Assembly (NCBI GenBank): GCA_016712415.1
Contig: JADJRC010000023.1
Coordinates: 1-64,000, forward strand
Reading direction: 5' to 3'
Length of the DNA stretch: 64,000 nucleotides
Origin: Lewinellaceae bacterium
GTDB lineage: Bacteria; Bacteroidota; Bacteroidia; Chitinophagales; Saprospiraceae
Position 1 is the first letter of the stretch, and the number at the start of each line of letters is the position of its first letter. Positions 47,357-56,823 of the stretch are shown one piece after another. The notes below the pieces were generated by a model. That model did not search any database. It was not told the DNA's origin and saw nothing but the letters and a program-made list of their open reading frames with translations. Made by a program: the position numbers and the translations under genes.

Positions 47357-47719
47357 TATTAGCCGATAATAGATTAAAGATATGCCGTGTTTGATGACTA
47401 ACCTGTACACGGCACCGCAACATGCGGCTTTTGGCAGTATTGGCTAGGTCAAAAAGTTTGCCACATTCGCAATGCAGGGAATTCTCCCGAAGGTAGGCCG
47501 ACTTATGCGTTGTGGTGCATAATACAGGAGACAAAGATGAAAAGTGCATCAAATCAGTACGCCCGACCACCAGGTCCGTTGAAGCGCCGTGTGAGGCGCC
47601 GGACCTGAAAGTCAGGCGTACTGATTATCGTCTGATCTGAAAATATTTGACTTTTCCGAAATCAATTGCAAAATTCGGAGTGAACTCGTGTGCCCCCCCG
47701 GTCACCTGAGACCCCGGGG
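47357..47719. other. 363-bp intergenic region with a nested inverted repeat
   Basis: Between the OmpA-type gene and the ATPase gene, both on the minus strand. It holds the nested inverted repeat at 47553-47625, which may end the ATPase transcript. No gene or promoter consensus is seen. Confidence 0.6.
47553..47625. repeat. Nested inverted repeat
   Basis: Outer arms ATCAGTACGCC/GGCGTACTGAT (11 bases, perfect), middle arms AGGTCCG/CGGACCT, inner GCGCC/GGCGC. A likely mobile hairpin element or terminator. Parts (GGTCCGGCGC) resemble the sequence near 23720. Confidence 0.85.
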
Positions 47720-48415
47720 CTAAACAGTTGTAGTCCGCTTGACCATTTCCTCGTTTTCCACGCGGCCGTCTTTCAGGTGCAGGATACGGTTGCCATACCG
47801 GGCATTCTCTTCGGAGTGCGTGACCTGAATGATCGTCACGCCGTCTTCGTCGTTGAGTTTCTGGAAGATTTCCATAATTTCCTTTGCCTGAGGGCTTTGG
47901 AGGTTGCCCGTGGGTTCGTCGGCAAGAATGAGTTTGGGGCGTCCGATCAGGGCCCTGGCCACCCCGACGCGTTGTTGCTGGCCGCCGGAGAGCTGGTTGG
48001 GAAAGAGGTCTTTTTTGGCCACGATATTGAACCGGTCCAGCAGGTCGGCAATCCGGCTTTTGCGCTCGGCGGAGGGTACTTTTTTGTACAACAGCGGTGT
48101 TTCGAGGTTTTCGTAAACCGTCAGGTCGTCGATCAGGTGGTAGGCCTGAAATACAAAGCCGATGTATTGCTGGTAGAGTTCGGTTCGGCGGCGCTCGTTA
48201 AATTTATGCACCGCTTCTCCCAGGAACCAGTATTCACCCGAGGTAGGCTCGTCGAGCATACCGAGCACATGCAGGAGGGTGCTTTTTCCCGAACCGGAGG
48301 GCCCCATGATACTGACAAACTCCCCCTCTGCGATGTGGGCGTTTATGTAACGGAGTACGTACGTTTTCAGAGAGCCGTTCTGGTAATACCGTTCAACGTC
48401 TTTAAGTTCGAGCAT
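47720..48415 (-). CDS. LolD-like ABC transporter ATPase, copy 1
   Basis: A 231-residue ATPase: Walker A GPSGSGKST, Q loop VFQAYHL, signature LSGGQQQR, Walker B LILADEPTGNL and the H loop VTHSEEN. It is of the MacB/LolD group that powers FtsX-type permeases. The ATG at 48415 is taken as start because the stretch before it (from 48490) has no family match. It follows the other ATPase gene after 180 bases; the two are similar but not identical. Confidence 0.94.
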   Translation of the reverse strand: MLELKDVERYYQNGSLKTYVLRYINAHIAEGEFVSIMGPSGSGKSTLLHVLGMLDEPTSGEYWFLGEAVHKFNERRRTELYQQYIGFVFQAYHLIDDLTVYENLETPLLYKKVPSAERKSRIADLLDRFNIVAKKDLFPNQLSGGQQQRVGVARALIGRPKLILADEPTGNLQSPQAKEIMEIFQKLNDEDGVTIIQVTHSEENARYGNRILHLKDGRVENEEMVKRTTTV

Positions 48416-48510
48416 AGCGTTTGTGGTTTTGGTACGCAGAAAAGAGCCGCCGCAATTTGCCATGCCTTTTCGGATAAAAACGGCTGACAATCAGAAGGTT
48501 AGTTAATATT

Positions 48511-48528
48511 GCCGGCAAACTGGCCGGC
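48511..48528 (-). terminator. GC-rich hairpin between the two ATPase genes
   Basis: GCCGGC/GCCGGC arms with a six-base loop just after the stop of the gene at 48596. There is no T tract on the minus strand, so termination is uncertain. Confidence 0.35.
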
Positions 48529-48595
48529 TGCTTTTCTGTGTGGTAGTTTTTGTTTTTGTTTCCCTTGGGAAAAATGCTCCGTTGTTGCCCCGGTT

Positions 48596-49273
48596 TTATA
48601 CGTGGAAATTCTCCGTCACCACTTTGCCGTCGAACAGGTTGACGATACGGTGTGCAAATCCCGCGTCGTGCGGCGAGTGGGTTACCATAATGATCGTGGT
48701 ACCGCCCTGGTTGAGTTGTGTAAGCAGGTTCATGACCTCGAGCCCGTTGGTCGAGTCGAGGTTACCCGTCGGTTCGTCGGCGAGGATCACCTTCGGGTTG
48801 GCGACCACGGCCCTGGCAATAGCGACCCGCTGCTGCTGGCCGCCGGAAAGTTGCTGTGGAAAGTGGTTGCGGCGGTGCATGATGTTCATGCGCTCGAGTT
48901 GTTCTTCCACCTTCTTTTTGCGTTCGCCGGCCGGCGTTTTCAGGTAGAGCAGCGGCAATTCCACATTTTCGTAAACGGTCAGTTCGTCGATCAGGTTGAA
49001 CGACTGGAACACAAAACCGATATTGCCTTTGCGCAGGTTGGCGCGGTTGCGTTCGGTCATTTTGGCGACTTCGGTGCCAAAGAAGTGATACTCACCTTCG
49101 GAAGGGTTGTCGAGCAGGCCGATGATATTGAGCAGCGTGGATTTGCCGCAGCCGGAAGGCCCCATTATGGCGACAAATTCGCCGGCCTGGATTTCCAGGT
49201 TGATGCCGTTGAGCGCCGTGGTTTCCACCTCGTCGGTGGTGAATAACTTATGCAGGTTCGTCGTCTTTATCAT
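48596..49273 (-). CDS. LolD-like ABC transporter ATPase, copy 2
   Basis: A 225-residue ATPase: Walker A GPSGCGKST, signature LSGGQQQR, Walker B VILADEPTGNLDS and H loop VTHSPHD. Same group as the neighbour at 47720. The adaptor gene starts 1.35 kb upstream and ends 100 bases before this gene, in the same direction, so adaptor and ATPase likely form one operon with the permeases supplied in trans. Confidence 0.95.
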   Translation of the reverse strand: MIKTTNLHKLFTTDEVETTALNGINLEIQAGEFVAIMGPSGCGKSTLLNIIGLLDNPSEGEYHFFGTEVAKMTERNRANLRKGNIGFVFQSFNLIDELTVYENVELPLLYLKTPAGERKKKVEEQLERMNIMHRRNHFPQQLSGGQQQRVAIARAVVANPKVILADEPTGNLDSTNGLEVMNLLTQLNQGGTTIIMVTHSPHDAGFAHRIVNLFDGKVVTENFHV

Positions 49274-49373
49274 ATTGTTGAAAAAGTTTCAGTGTGTTTT
49301 TAGTTGTGCGTTGCAGGTCAGCAACCCGTGGCATCCGTTTATTTATCGCCGCGACCATTTATGCCCGGCTACC

Positions 49374-50624
49374 TTACTGCAAGTTTAATACGTCCTTGTC
49401 GCCAAAATTCTCGTACGAACTCGTGACCACCATTTCGCCCGGTTCCAGTCCGCTCAACACCTCGAAATACTGCGGGTTTTTTCGCCCGAGCGATATGTTG
49501 CGCTTTTCAGCCCTGGAGCCCGATTCATTCAGCACGTACACCCAGTTGCCGCCCGTATCGCTGAAGAAGCCGCCGGTAGAGAGCAGCACCGCTTCGGCCG
49601 GTTTGCCCAGCTGAAGCCGTACCGGAACCGATTGTCCGCGCCGGATGCCATCGGGTACCGACTGGGCGAAAGCCATGTCGACCTCAAAGCGGCCATTGCG
49701 CACTTCGGGATACACCTTGCTGACGCTGAGTTGCTGCGATTTGCCGTTGAACTCAAAAGACCCTTCTAATCCGGGAAAGATGCGCGAGATGTAATGTTCA
49801 TCCACCTCTACCCGCATTTTGAACCCGTTAAGGTCGTCGATCTGGCCGATATTCTGGCCGGCGGCAATGCTGGCTCCGATTTCCACATCGACCCGGGAAA
49901 GCAATCCGGATACAGGCGCCCGAACCGACAGGTTTTCGAGGTTTTGTTTCATCATCGACAGGTTGAGACGGGTACGGTCAAGGGTTCCTTCGAGTTGCTT
50001 GATCTGGGTTATGCTGTTCTCTTCCTGAAATTTCTGGTTTTCGATTTCGATGTCGCGTTGTTGCTGCAGGCGCTCGTAGGCAATTCTCGTGCGGGTAAAC
50101 TCCTGCTGGCTGATTACATTGTCCGCAAAGAGTTTTGCGTTGCGGTCGTGGTCGTCTTTGGCCTGCTGGATCAGGTAATCGAGTTCCGAAAGCGTTTTTT
50201 TCAGGGCAAACTTGTCCTGACGCAGCCGCAACCGGGTATTTTCCAGGTTATTGATGAGGTCGTACATTTCTGTTTCCCGGTTCACGAAATCGAGCATCAG
50301 CCGCTGATTTTCGAGTTTCAGGATCAGGTCGCCTTTTTTGACCGAGGCCCCGCCGTCCAGCAGTTTTTGGGCCACATAGCCCCCTTCAATGGCGTCGAGT
50401 TGGTACGTTTTCAGGGGCTGTACGACGCCGGTCACTACGATAAACTCGTCGAAAACGCCTTTTTCCACTTTGGAAATCGTAATTTTCTCCCGGTCCACGT
50501 TCAGGCTGCTCTGGCGGCCGGCCAGCATCAGGCTGTACACGGAAAAGGCTACAAAAGCAAGGATGCCGATCCCGATGGCGATTCGCTGCGGCGTCCATTT
50601 TTTCTTTTTAATTGCTCTGTCCAT
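49374..50624 (-). CDS. HlyD/MFP-type periplasmic adaptor
   Basis: A 416-residue membrane-fusion protein: an N-terminal membrane segment (IAIGIGILAFVAFSVYSLML), a biotinyl-lipoyl half (LDAIEGGYVAQKLLDGGASVKKGDLILKL), a long coiled coil of about 120-235 and the second lipoyl half (SVRAPVSGLLSRVDVEIGASI). It links the ABC permease in the inner membrane with the outer membrane or periplasm. It is divergent to the response-regulator gene, which suggests control by that regulator. Confidence 0.93.
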   Translation of the reverse strand: MDRAIKKKKWTPQRIAIGIGILAFVAFSVYSLMLAGRQSSLNVDREKITISKVEKGVFDEFIVVTGVVQPLKTYQLDAIEGGYVAQKLLDGGASVKKGDLILKLENQRLMLDFVNRETEMYDLINNLENTRLRLRQDKFALKKTLSELDYLIQQAKDDHDRNAKLFADNVISQQEFTRTRIAYERLQQQRDIEIENQKFQEENSITQIKQLEGTLDRTRLNLSMMKQNLENLSVRAPVSGLLSRVDVEIGASIAAGQNIGQIDDLNGFKMRVEVDEHYISRIFPGLEGSFEFNGKSQQLSVSKVYPEVRNGRFEVDMAFAQSVPDGIRRGQSVPVRLQLGKPAEAVLLSTGGFFSDTGGNWVYVLNESGSRAEKRNISLGRKNPQYFEVLSGLEPGEMVVTSSYENFGDKDVLNLQ

Positions 50625-51021
50625 TTACTTTAGCGTAAGGTTTCAAGGTTTCGGGGACTTAAGGATTTTCGCTACTGTTTTCGGCTGCATGCGGGGCGGT
50701 TTTCCGGTCTCCGTTGAGCGGAAAACCGCGGCCCGGCATGACAGCAACCAAATCAAACTTAATTACCAAAATAGTGAACCCCGTGCCAAATTTATAATCG
50801 ACTGGAAATCAGGTTTTTCATATCAATTTGTTTTTCATCTAATCGTTCACTTGCGAACGCAGGTGTCCGAAAACGAACACTTGATCCAAAAAAAATCAGT
50901 TGATTTGCAGACCCTTAGCCCCGGGCATTGTCTTTGCGGCATGTACGCCGGAATTCAGTTTCGGCTGGAAAGGCACCAAGTACCGGAACAGGGAGTTTCG
51001 GTATACAACCCGGCGTACACC
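50625..51021. other. 397-bp divergent regulatory region
   Basis: Between the adaptor gene and the response regulator. On the minus strand TTGGCACG (50782-50789) fits a sigma-54 -24 box, but the -12 part is poor. No gene is seen. The in-frame ATG at 50941 could be an alternative start of the regulator. Confidence 0.5.
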
Positions 51022-52401
51022 ATGGAAATGAAACAAGCCAATATCCTTATCGTCGACGACAACCCAGGTGTGTTGAGCGCTGCCAAGTTGTTCCTGAAAC
51101 GGCATTTCGCAGAAGTGGACACTACACGCGAGCCGGCGGATATTCCTGCGTTTTTCAAGGAAAAGCGGTATGCGGTCATACTGCTCGACATGAATTTCGG
51201 GCGCAGCGCCAAAAATACCGGTCAGGAAGGTTTTGAGTGGCTGGAAAAAATCCTCGAACTTGACCCCTCCGCCGTCGTCGTGCTGATTACGGCTTACGGC
51301 GACGTTGAACTGGCCGTAAAGGCGATCAAGAACGGCGCTACCGATTTCGTGCTGAAACCCTGGGACAACGACAAACTGCTGGCCACCCTGCATTCTGCCC
51401 TGAAACTCCGCAGCAGCCAGGATGAAGCCGATCAGCTCAAGTCCAAACAGGTGGGCCGGAATATCGCCGAAACGCGCGACCTGCCGGAAATCGTGTTCCG
51501 CAGCCAGGCCATGGAGCAGATATTCGAAACCGTGCACCGCATTGCCGAAACGGACGCCAACGTGCTTCTTCTGGGCGAAAACGGTACCGGAAAGGACCTC
51601 GTGGCGCAGGCCATACACGCCCAGTCGAAACGCGCGCAGGAGAATTTTGTCAAGGTCGACCTCGGCGCGCTGACCGAAAGTCTGTTTGAAAGCGAGCTGT
51701 TCGGCCACGTCAAAGGCGCTTTCACCGACGCCCGCGACGACCGCCCGGGCCGGTTTGAAGCCGCCGACGGCGGCACCATTTTTCTCGACGAGATCGGCAA
51801 CCTGTCGCTGGGGCAGCAAGCCAAACTCCTGACCGTCTTGCAGAACCGCACCATCACCCGTGTCGGCTCCAACCGCGTGCGGCCCGTAAATGTGCGCGTT
51901 ATCGCCGCCACCAATCAGAACCTCTTCGAAGCCGTCAACAACCGAACATTCCGACAGGACCTGCTCTACCGGATCAACACCATCGAGATACACCTGCCGC
52001 CGCTGCGCGAGCGCATCGACGATATAGAGCCCCTCGCCACGCGCTTCCTGCAGCAGTTCAGCCATAAATACAACCGCCCCGTCAGCGGCCTCAGCGCCGC
52101 CCTGCTCAAGGAAATGCACCGCTACCCCTGGCCCGGCAACGTCCGCGAACTCCAGCATGCCGTCGAACGCGCCGTGATCATGTCGAAAGGTGAAAAACTG
52201 CAACCCGAGGATTTCTTTTTCCGGCAGCCCGGCATGGAGGAGCAAGGCGGCGATTTCCCGACCATGAACCTCGACGATATGGAAAAGCAACTAATCATGA
52301 AGGCCCTGCAGAAATACCACGGCAATATCACCGAAGCAGCGCAGGAGCTCGGGCTGACCCGCGCCTCCCTGTACCGGAGACTCGAAAAATACAACCTGTA
52401 G
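51022..52401 (+). CDS. Sigma-54-dependent response regulator (NtrC family)
   Basis: A 459-residue regulator. Receiver domain 5-125 with phosphoacceptor Asp56 (VILLDMNF) and Lys in VLKPWD, AAA+ domain about 150-380 with Walker A GENGTGKD, the sigma-54 contact loop GAFTDA (the usual GAFTGA with D, common in Bacteroidota) and Walker B GTIFLDEIGN, and a Fis-type helix-turn-helix at the end (ITEAAQELGLTRASLYRRL). It activates RpoN-dependent promoters when phosphorylated, presumably by the kinase in the next gene. Start: ATG 51022 with a second ATG two codons on; longer frames upstream have no domain. Confidence 0.95.
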   Translation: MEMKQANILIVDDNPGVLSAAKLFLKRHFAEVDTTREPADIPAFFKEKRYAVILLDMNFGRSAKNTGQEGFEWLEKILELDPSAVVVLITAYGDVELAVKAIKNGATDFVLKPWDNDKLLATLHSALKLRSSQDEADQLKSKQVGRNIAETRDLPEIVFRSQAMEQIFETVHRIAETDANVLLLGENGTGKDLVAQAIHAQSKRAQENFVKVDLGALTESLFESELFGHVKGAFTDARDDRPGRFEAADGGTIFLDEIGNLSLGQQAKLLTVLQNRTITRVGSNRVRPVNVRVIAATNQNLFEAVNNRTFRQDLLYRINTIEIHLPPLRERIDDIEPLATRFLQQFSHKYNRPVSGLSAALLKEMHRYPWPGNVRELQHAVERAVIMSKGEKLQPEDFFFRQPGMEEQGGDFPTMNLDDMEKQLIMKALQKYHGNITEAAQELGLTRASLYRRLEKYNL

Positions 52402-52446
52402 CGGCTGACGCCCCGATTCACAACTCAAGACCCACGACATCCGGCC

Positions 52447-53786
52447 ATGCTTTTCGTACGCTCTTTCTCCGCCAATTTAGCCCTGCGTGTCATCCTCCTG
52501 GTTGCCCTGATCATCGCAGCGGTAATGGTGTCGACGGGCGACACCCCCCAATACTGGCTCACCCTGTTGTTGTCGGGCGCAACTATTATCCTGATTTTCA
52601 ACCTGTTCTATTATGTGAATGATACCAACCGCCGCCTCGCCCGATTTTTGAGAGTGTGCGGTATTCCGACTTTGCCATCCGTTTTTCTTCGGCAAAAGAA
52701 AAGGGCGACTCCTTTGCCGACGTCAACCGCCAGTTCAACGAAGTGCTGGAGGCTTTTCGCCAGACACGCGCCGAAAAGGAGGCCAACCTGCTGTTTATGA
52801 ATACGATTGTGCAGCACCTCAGCACGGGCCTGCTGGCCTTCGATGCACAGATGAACGTGCTGATCTCCAACAATGCCGCCTTCCAGTTGCTCGGCGTGTA
52901 CCGGCTGCACCACCTGAACGACCTGCCCGAAAGGCACAGCGCCCTGGTCCAGTTCGTACAGGGCCTGAGCGCCAGGGGGAAGGTGCTGTATCAGCCCGAG
53001 GTCGGTCGCCAGTTGTCTGTGCAGGGCGTCAGCATCAACCTGCAGGGCCGGGCGGTGCGGCTCCTCACCCTGCAGAACATACACCCCGAACTCCAGCGCA
53101 AGGAACTCGATGCCTGGCGCAACCTCACCCGGGTGCTGCGCCACGAGATCATGAACTCGGTGACGCCCATTGTATCGCTGGTGGAAACCGCCCAGGATAT
53201 CGTCGAGTACGACCTGGAAAAAAATGCTGCCACCATCGACCTTGCCGAAGCGCTGGAGGTGGTGGCTGCCCGCAGTACCGGGCTGGTCAATTTTGTAGAA
53301 GCCTACCGGTCCTTTACCTCGACCCCAAACCCCAAACTTCAGCAATTCCCCGCCAAAAAACTGCTCGACAGGGTGGTTTCGCTGGTCTCTGCCGAACACA
53401 AGGACCTGAAAATCAAAACGGAAGCCTTTGTTATACCTGAAGGGCTGGAATTGTATGCCGATGCCGCCCAGCTGGAAATGATCATGCTTAACCTGGTTAA
53501 AAATGCCCGCGAATCACTGCGCAACATCGACCCTTCCCGGCATCCGCGCATTACGCTGCGCGCCGGCGCCGACAGCAAGGGGCATCCCTTCATAGAGGTG
53601 GAAGACAACGGTCCCGGCATACAACCCGAACTGCTGGAAGAAATATTCATCCCCTTTTTCACCACAAAAGACACGGGTACCGGCGTCGGGCTGAGCATTT
53701 CGAAGCAGATCATGCAAATGCACGGCGGCGACATCCGCGTGAGTTCGGCGCCGGGAGAAGGCGCCCGGTTTGTACTGGAGTTCTAA
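52447..53786 (+). CDS. Sensor histidine kinase partner of the sigma-54 regulator (frameshift)
   Basis: The product is about 446 residues after restoring one base. Two membrane helices at the start (LRVILLVALIIAAVMV and WLTLLLSGATIILIFNLFYYV), a PAS-like domain, the phosphoacceptor motif LRHEIMNSVTPI, N box LNLVKNARES, DNGPGI and GTGVGLSISKQI. Near 52650 TTTTTGAG should have one more base; the first frame reads NRRLARFL, the second continues ESVRYSDFAIRF. It starts 45 bases after the regulator gene, same strand, so both form a two-component system of the type common in Bacteroidota. Confidence 0.92.
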
Positions 53787-54088
53787 TGCTCTTTTCTTCC
53801 TCCAAATAACGGCATCTGGAAAAACAGGCGCCGCCTCCTTTGTCCGCAGAGGGCTCAAAAAATAATATTTGGGCAAAATTTTCACTCATTTTCAATGAGT
53901 TATCAAAAATTTACTGTAAAAATTTCGACGATTCCTTGCACAAACAATCCCGCCGCACTACATTTGCGGCCTCTTTGAAAAAAGGGTAGTAAACAGTCCG
54001 GCCGGATACCGGTTTTTCGCTTATTTTTTCAGTGTCCGGAAGTCGCTGTAACCGCATCAGTTCAATAAATTAACAACAACACTTATAA
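53787..54088 (+). other. 302-bp leader and promoter region of the rplM operon
   Basis: It contains a small hairpin (53884-53900, seven-base arms), the promoter at 53936-53966 and a leader of about 115 bases that may serve in autoregulation of the ribosomal operon. No gene is seen. Confidence 0.6.
53936..53966 (+). promoter_or_regulatory. Promoter of the rplM-rpsI-rpsB-tsf operon
   Basis: TTG at 53936-53938, 20 bases, then TACATTTG at 53959-53966, a full match to the Bacteroidota consensus. Confidence 0.65.
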
Positions 54089-54532
54089 ATGAATACGCTG
54101 AGCTATCGGACGGAATCCGTCAGTGCGGAAAAGGCGGAACGCAAGTGGTACATCGTCGACGCCGAGAACCAGGTGACCGGCCGTCTTTGCGCCCACATTG
54201 CCGCCACATTACGCGGCAAGAACAAGCCGACCTACACCCCGCATGCAGACACGGGCGACTATGTCATCGTGATCAACGCCGCCAAAATTCGTTTTACCGG
54301 CAAAAAATGGGAGCAAAAAGAGTATAAAGACTACTCGCTCCACCCCGGCGGCCTCAAAGTGGTTATTGCCGAAGATATGCTGACCAAATTTCCCGAGCGC
54401 ATTATCGAGCGCGCGGTGAAAGGCATGCTTCCCAAAACCAAACTGGGTCGCGCCATGATCAAAAAACTGTTTGTTTACGCCGGTTCGGAGCACCCGCACA
54501 TCGGCCAGAAACCGGAACCCATTACATTCTGA
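54089..54532 (+). CDS. rplM: Ribosomal protein L13 (uL13)
   Basis: A 147-residue protein matching L13 from end to end: KWYIVDAENQVTGRLCAHIA, GDYVIVINAAKIRFTGKKW, RIIERAVKGMLPKTKLGRAM and YAGSEHPHIGQKP. It is a large-subunit protein needed early in assembly. First gene of the operon rplM-rpsI-rpsB-tsf, the order normal for Bacteroidota. No Shine-Dalgarno sequence is seen; the leader before the ATG is AT-rich. Confidence 0.98.
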   Translation: MNTLSYRTESVSAEKAERKWYIVDAENQVTGRLCAHIAATLRGKNKPTYTPHADTGDYVIVINAAKIRFTGKKWEQKEYKDYSLHPGGLKVVIAEDMLTKFPERIIERAVKGMLPKTKLGRAMIKKLFVYAGSEHPHIGQKPEPITF

Positions 54533-54570
54533 ATGTTGAATGATGAGTCGCATGATTCATCATTCAACAT
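54533..54570. repeat. Inverted repeat in the rplM-rpsI gap
   Basis: A perfect 14-base stem (ATGTTGAATGATGA / TCATCATTCAACAT) with a 10-base loop begins just behind the L13 stop codon. Without a T tract it may slow decay or attenuate rather than end transcription. Confidence 0.85.
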
Positions 54571-54608
54571 TTATCATTCATCATTATTAACTGCAATTCT
54601 GAAATAGC

Positions 54609-54995
54609 ATGGAAATGATAAATGCCATAGGGCGCCGCAAAACAGCCGTCGCCCGGGTCTATCTGATGAAAGGCGAGGGAAAAGTGACGATAAACGGCAA
54701 AGATTATCGCGAATACTTTCCCCAAATCCACGTTCAGCACAACGTAGTAGATCCTTTTGCCGTAGTTGGCGCTGAAAACATCTACGACCTCAAGGTAAAC
54801 GTACGCGGCGGCGGCTACAAAGGCCAGGCCGAAGCAGTGCGTATGGGCGTGAGCCGCGCGCTGGTGAAACTCAACGAAGAGTTCCGCAAGCCGCTGAAAG
54901 CCCGCAAGTTCCTCACGCGCGACAGCCGCGCCGTTGAACGCAAAAAATACGGTCAACCCAAAGCACGCAAGCGCTTCCAGTTCTCCAAACGCTAA
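54609..54995 (+). CDS. rpsI: Ribosomal protein S9 (uS9)
   Basis: A 128-residue protein with the S9 pattern: NAIGRRKTAVARVYL at the start, GGGYKGQAEAVRMGVSRAL, LTRDSRAVERKKYGQPKARKRFQFSKR at the end. The C-terminal Lys-Arg tail reaches the P-site tRNA in the small subunit. Second gene in the operon. Confidence 0.98.
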   Translation: MEMINAIGRRKTAVARVYLMKGEGKVTINGKDYREYFPQIHVQHNVVDPFAVVGAENIYDLKVNVRGGGYKGQAEAVRMGVSRALVKLNEEFRKPLKARKFLTRDSRAVERKKYGQPKARKRFQFSKR

Positions 54996-55025
54996 TCTTC
55001 TCACACATAAAATTGCTTTTGAACA

Positions 55026-55751
55026 ATGCAAAAGCCCACCTATAAAGAATTGCTCGATGCCGGTTGCCACTTTGGCCACCTGCGCAAAAAGTGGAATCCG
55101 AAGATGACGCCCTATATCTTCATGGAGCATAAGGGCATCCACATCATCGACCTGAACCGCACCGCCGAGTGTCTGGAGCGCGCCGCCATCGCCATGAAAG
55201 CCATGGCTAAAAGCGGCAAAAAAATCATGTTTGTCGCCACCAAAAAACAGGCCCGCGACATCGTGCAGAAAGCCGCAGAAAGCGTAGGTATGCCTTTCGT
55301 TACCGAACGCTGGCTGGGCGGTATGATGACCAACTTCATGACCATCCGCAAATCGGTGAAGAAAATGCAAAGCATCGAGCGTATCCTCGCCGATACCACG
55401 CTGACCAGCATCACCAAGAAGGAGCGCCTCACGCTGAGCCGCGAGCACGCCAAAATGTCGAAGCAACTCGGCGGTATCGAACAACTGAACCGTTTGCCTT
55501 CGGCTGTGTTTATTGTCGACATTCACCACGAGCACCTCGCCCTGGCCGAATCGCGCAAACTGCACGTAAAAACCTTCGGCATGGTGGATACCAACTCTGA
55601 TCCGACACTTGTCGACTTCCCCGTTCCGAGCAACGACGACGCGTCCAAGGCCATCTCGTTTATCACCAACTACCTGGCTGATGCTATCCGCGAAGGACTG
55701 GAAGAGCGCAAGGCCATGAAGAGCGAAGAAAAAGAAGGCGCCGACGCGTAA
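55026..55751 (+). CDS. rpsB: Ribosomal protein S2 (uS2)
   Basis: A 241-residue protein with S2 features: LLDAGCHFGHLRKKWNPKM, IHIIDLNRTAECLE, FVTERWLGGMMTNF, LPSAVFIVDIHHE and DTNSDPTLVDFPVPSNDDA. A small-subunit protein bound late in assembly. It starts 30 bases after rpsI. The acidic tail EEKEGADA is typical. Confidence 0.98.
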   Translation: MQKPTYKELLDAGCHFGHLRKKWNPKMTPYIFMEHKGIHIIDLNRTAECLERAAIAMKAMAKSGKKIMFVATKKQARDIVQKAAESVGMPFVTERWLGGMMTNFMTIRKSVKKMQSIERILADTTLTSITKKERLTLSREHAKMSKQLGGIEQLNRLPSAVFIVDIHHEHLALAESRKLHVKTFGMVDTNSDPTLVDFPVPSNDDASKAISFITNYLADAIREGLEERKAMKSEEKEGADA

Positions 55752-55778
55752 AACGCAACAATAAAAATACTCAACCCA

Positions 55779-56603
55779 ATGGTAAAAGTTTCTGCTTCAG
55801 ATATTCAAAAGCTCCGCGAAATGACCGGAGCCGGCATGATGGACTGCAAAAAAGCCCTTGAAGAATCCAACGGCGACTATGAAGGCGCCCAGGACTGGCT
55901 TCGCAAAAAAGGCATCGCCAAGGCAGCCAAACGCGAAGACCGTGAGGCTAAGGAAGGCGTAGTTGTGGCCATCACCAATGCAGACCAGACCCGCGGCATA
56001 ATTGTCGCCCTGAACTGCGAAACCGACTTTGTCGCCCGCAATGACAACTTCGTTGCAATGACAACCAAAATGGGAGAGATCGCCCTGGCGAATTTCCCCG
56101 CTACACTGGAAGAACTGCTCGATCTGCCTTATGAAGGCGCCGTGACCATCCGCGAAAAAGTGGGCGAGCAAAACGGTATCATCGGCGAAAAGATCGACCT
56201 CGGCCGTTACGAGCGCATCGAAGGCGCACTGGTGCTCACCTACAACCACTCCAACAACAAACGCTCCGTACTGGTGGCCCTCAATATGACCGGCCAGGAG
56301 GATGCAGGCCGCAACCTGGCTATGCAAATCGCAGCCATGAACCCGGTTTCCGTAGGCAAAGACGACGTCGATCCGAAGATCATCGAAAAAGAGATCGAGA
56401 TCGGCAAAGAACTCGCCCGCAACGAAGGAAAAGCAGAGGACATGCTCGAAAAAATCGCCCTCGGCCGCCTCAACAAATTCTTCCAGGAGAGCACCCTGCT
56501 CAGCCAGAAGTATGTAAAAGGCGCCGGCGAAACGGTCGATCAGTACCTCAAAGGTCTCCACAAAGACCTGACGGCTACCGGATTCAAACACGTTGCCCTC
56601 TGA
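55779..56603 (+). CDS. tsf: Elongation factor Ts
   Basis: A 274-residue nucleotide-exchange factor for EF-Tu. The N-terminal domain (SDIQKLREMTGAGMMDCKKALEE) and the Thr-Asp-Phe-Val core motif (NCETDFVARND) are normal; the coiled-coil and dimerisation parts follow. It regenerates EF-Tu-GTP in the cytoplasm. Last gene of the operon, 27 bases after rpsB. Confidence 0.98.
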   Translation: MVKVSASDIQKLREMTGAGMMDCKKALEESNGDYEGAQDWLRKKGIAKAAKREDREAKEGVVVAITNADQTRGIIVALNCETDFVARNDNFVAMTTKMGEIALANFPATLEELLDLPYEGAVTIREKVGEQNGIIGEKIDLGRYERIEGALVLTYNHSNNKRSVLVALNMTGQEDAGRNLAMQIAAMNPVSVGKDDVDPKIIEKEIEIGKELARNEGKAEDMLEKIALGRLNKFFQESTLLSQKYVKGAGETVDQYLKGLHKDLTATGFKHVAL

Positions 56604-56688
56604 TTTGTAACGTATACAGGCGACAGTTTGAAATAACTGCCGTTTCTATCTGCTGTACATGCTGAACATTTCAGCATTCTGATAAAAG

Positions 56689-56725
56689 ACATGGGTCATT
56701 CCCGGATAGCCGGGATGACCCATGT
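56689..56725. terminator. Strong hairpin after tsf
   Basis: ACATGGGTCAT-CCCGG pairs with its reverse complement over 16 bases with one bulged T. It stands between convergent genes and can end both transcripts, although no long T run follows. A smaller hairpin (GCTGAA/TTCAGC) is at 56661-56675. Confidence 0.7.
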
Positions 56726-56823
56726 TGCATTGGAGGACCGCCCTCCACATCTACCCGGCCTGCTGCCGGACGGATCATGTCAGGCGATCCGTGTCAAAAT
56801 ATAACTGGTGAAAAACATGAGCC

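Noticed and set aside
50389..51021. A longer start for the sigma-54 regulator
   Set aside because: The extension runs antisense through the adaptor gene; the receiver domain begins at MEMKQANILIVDDN.
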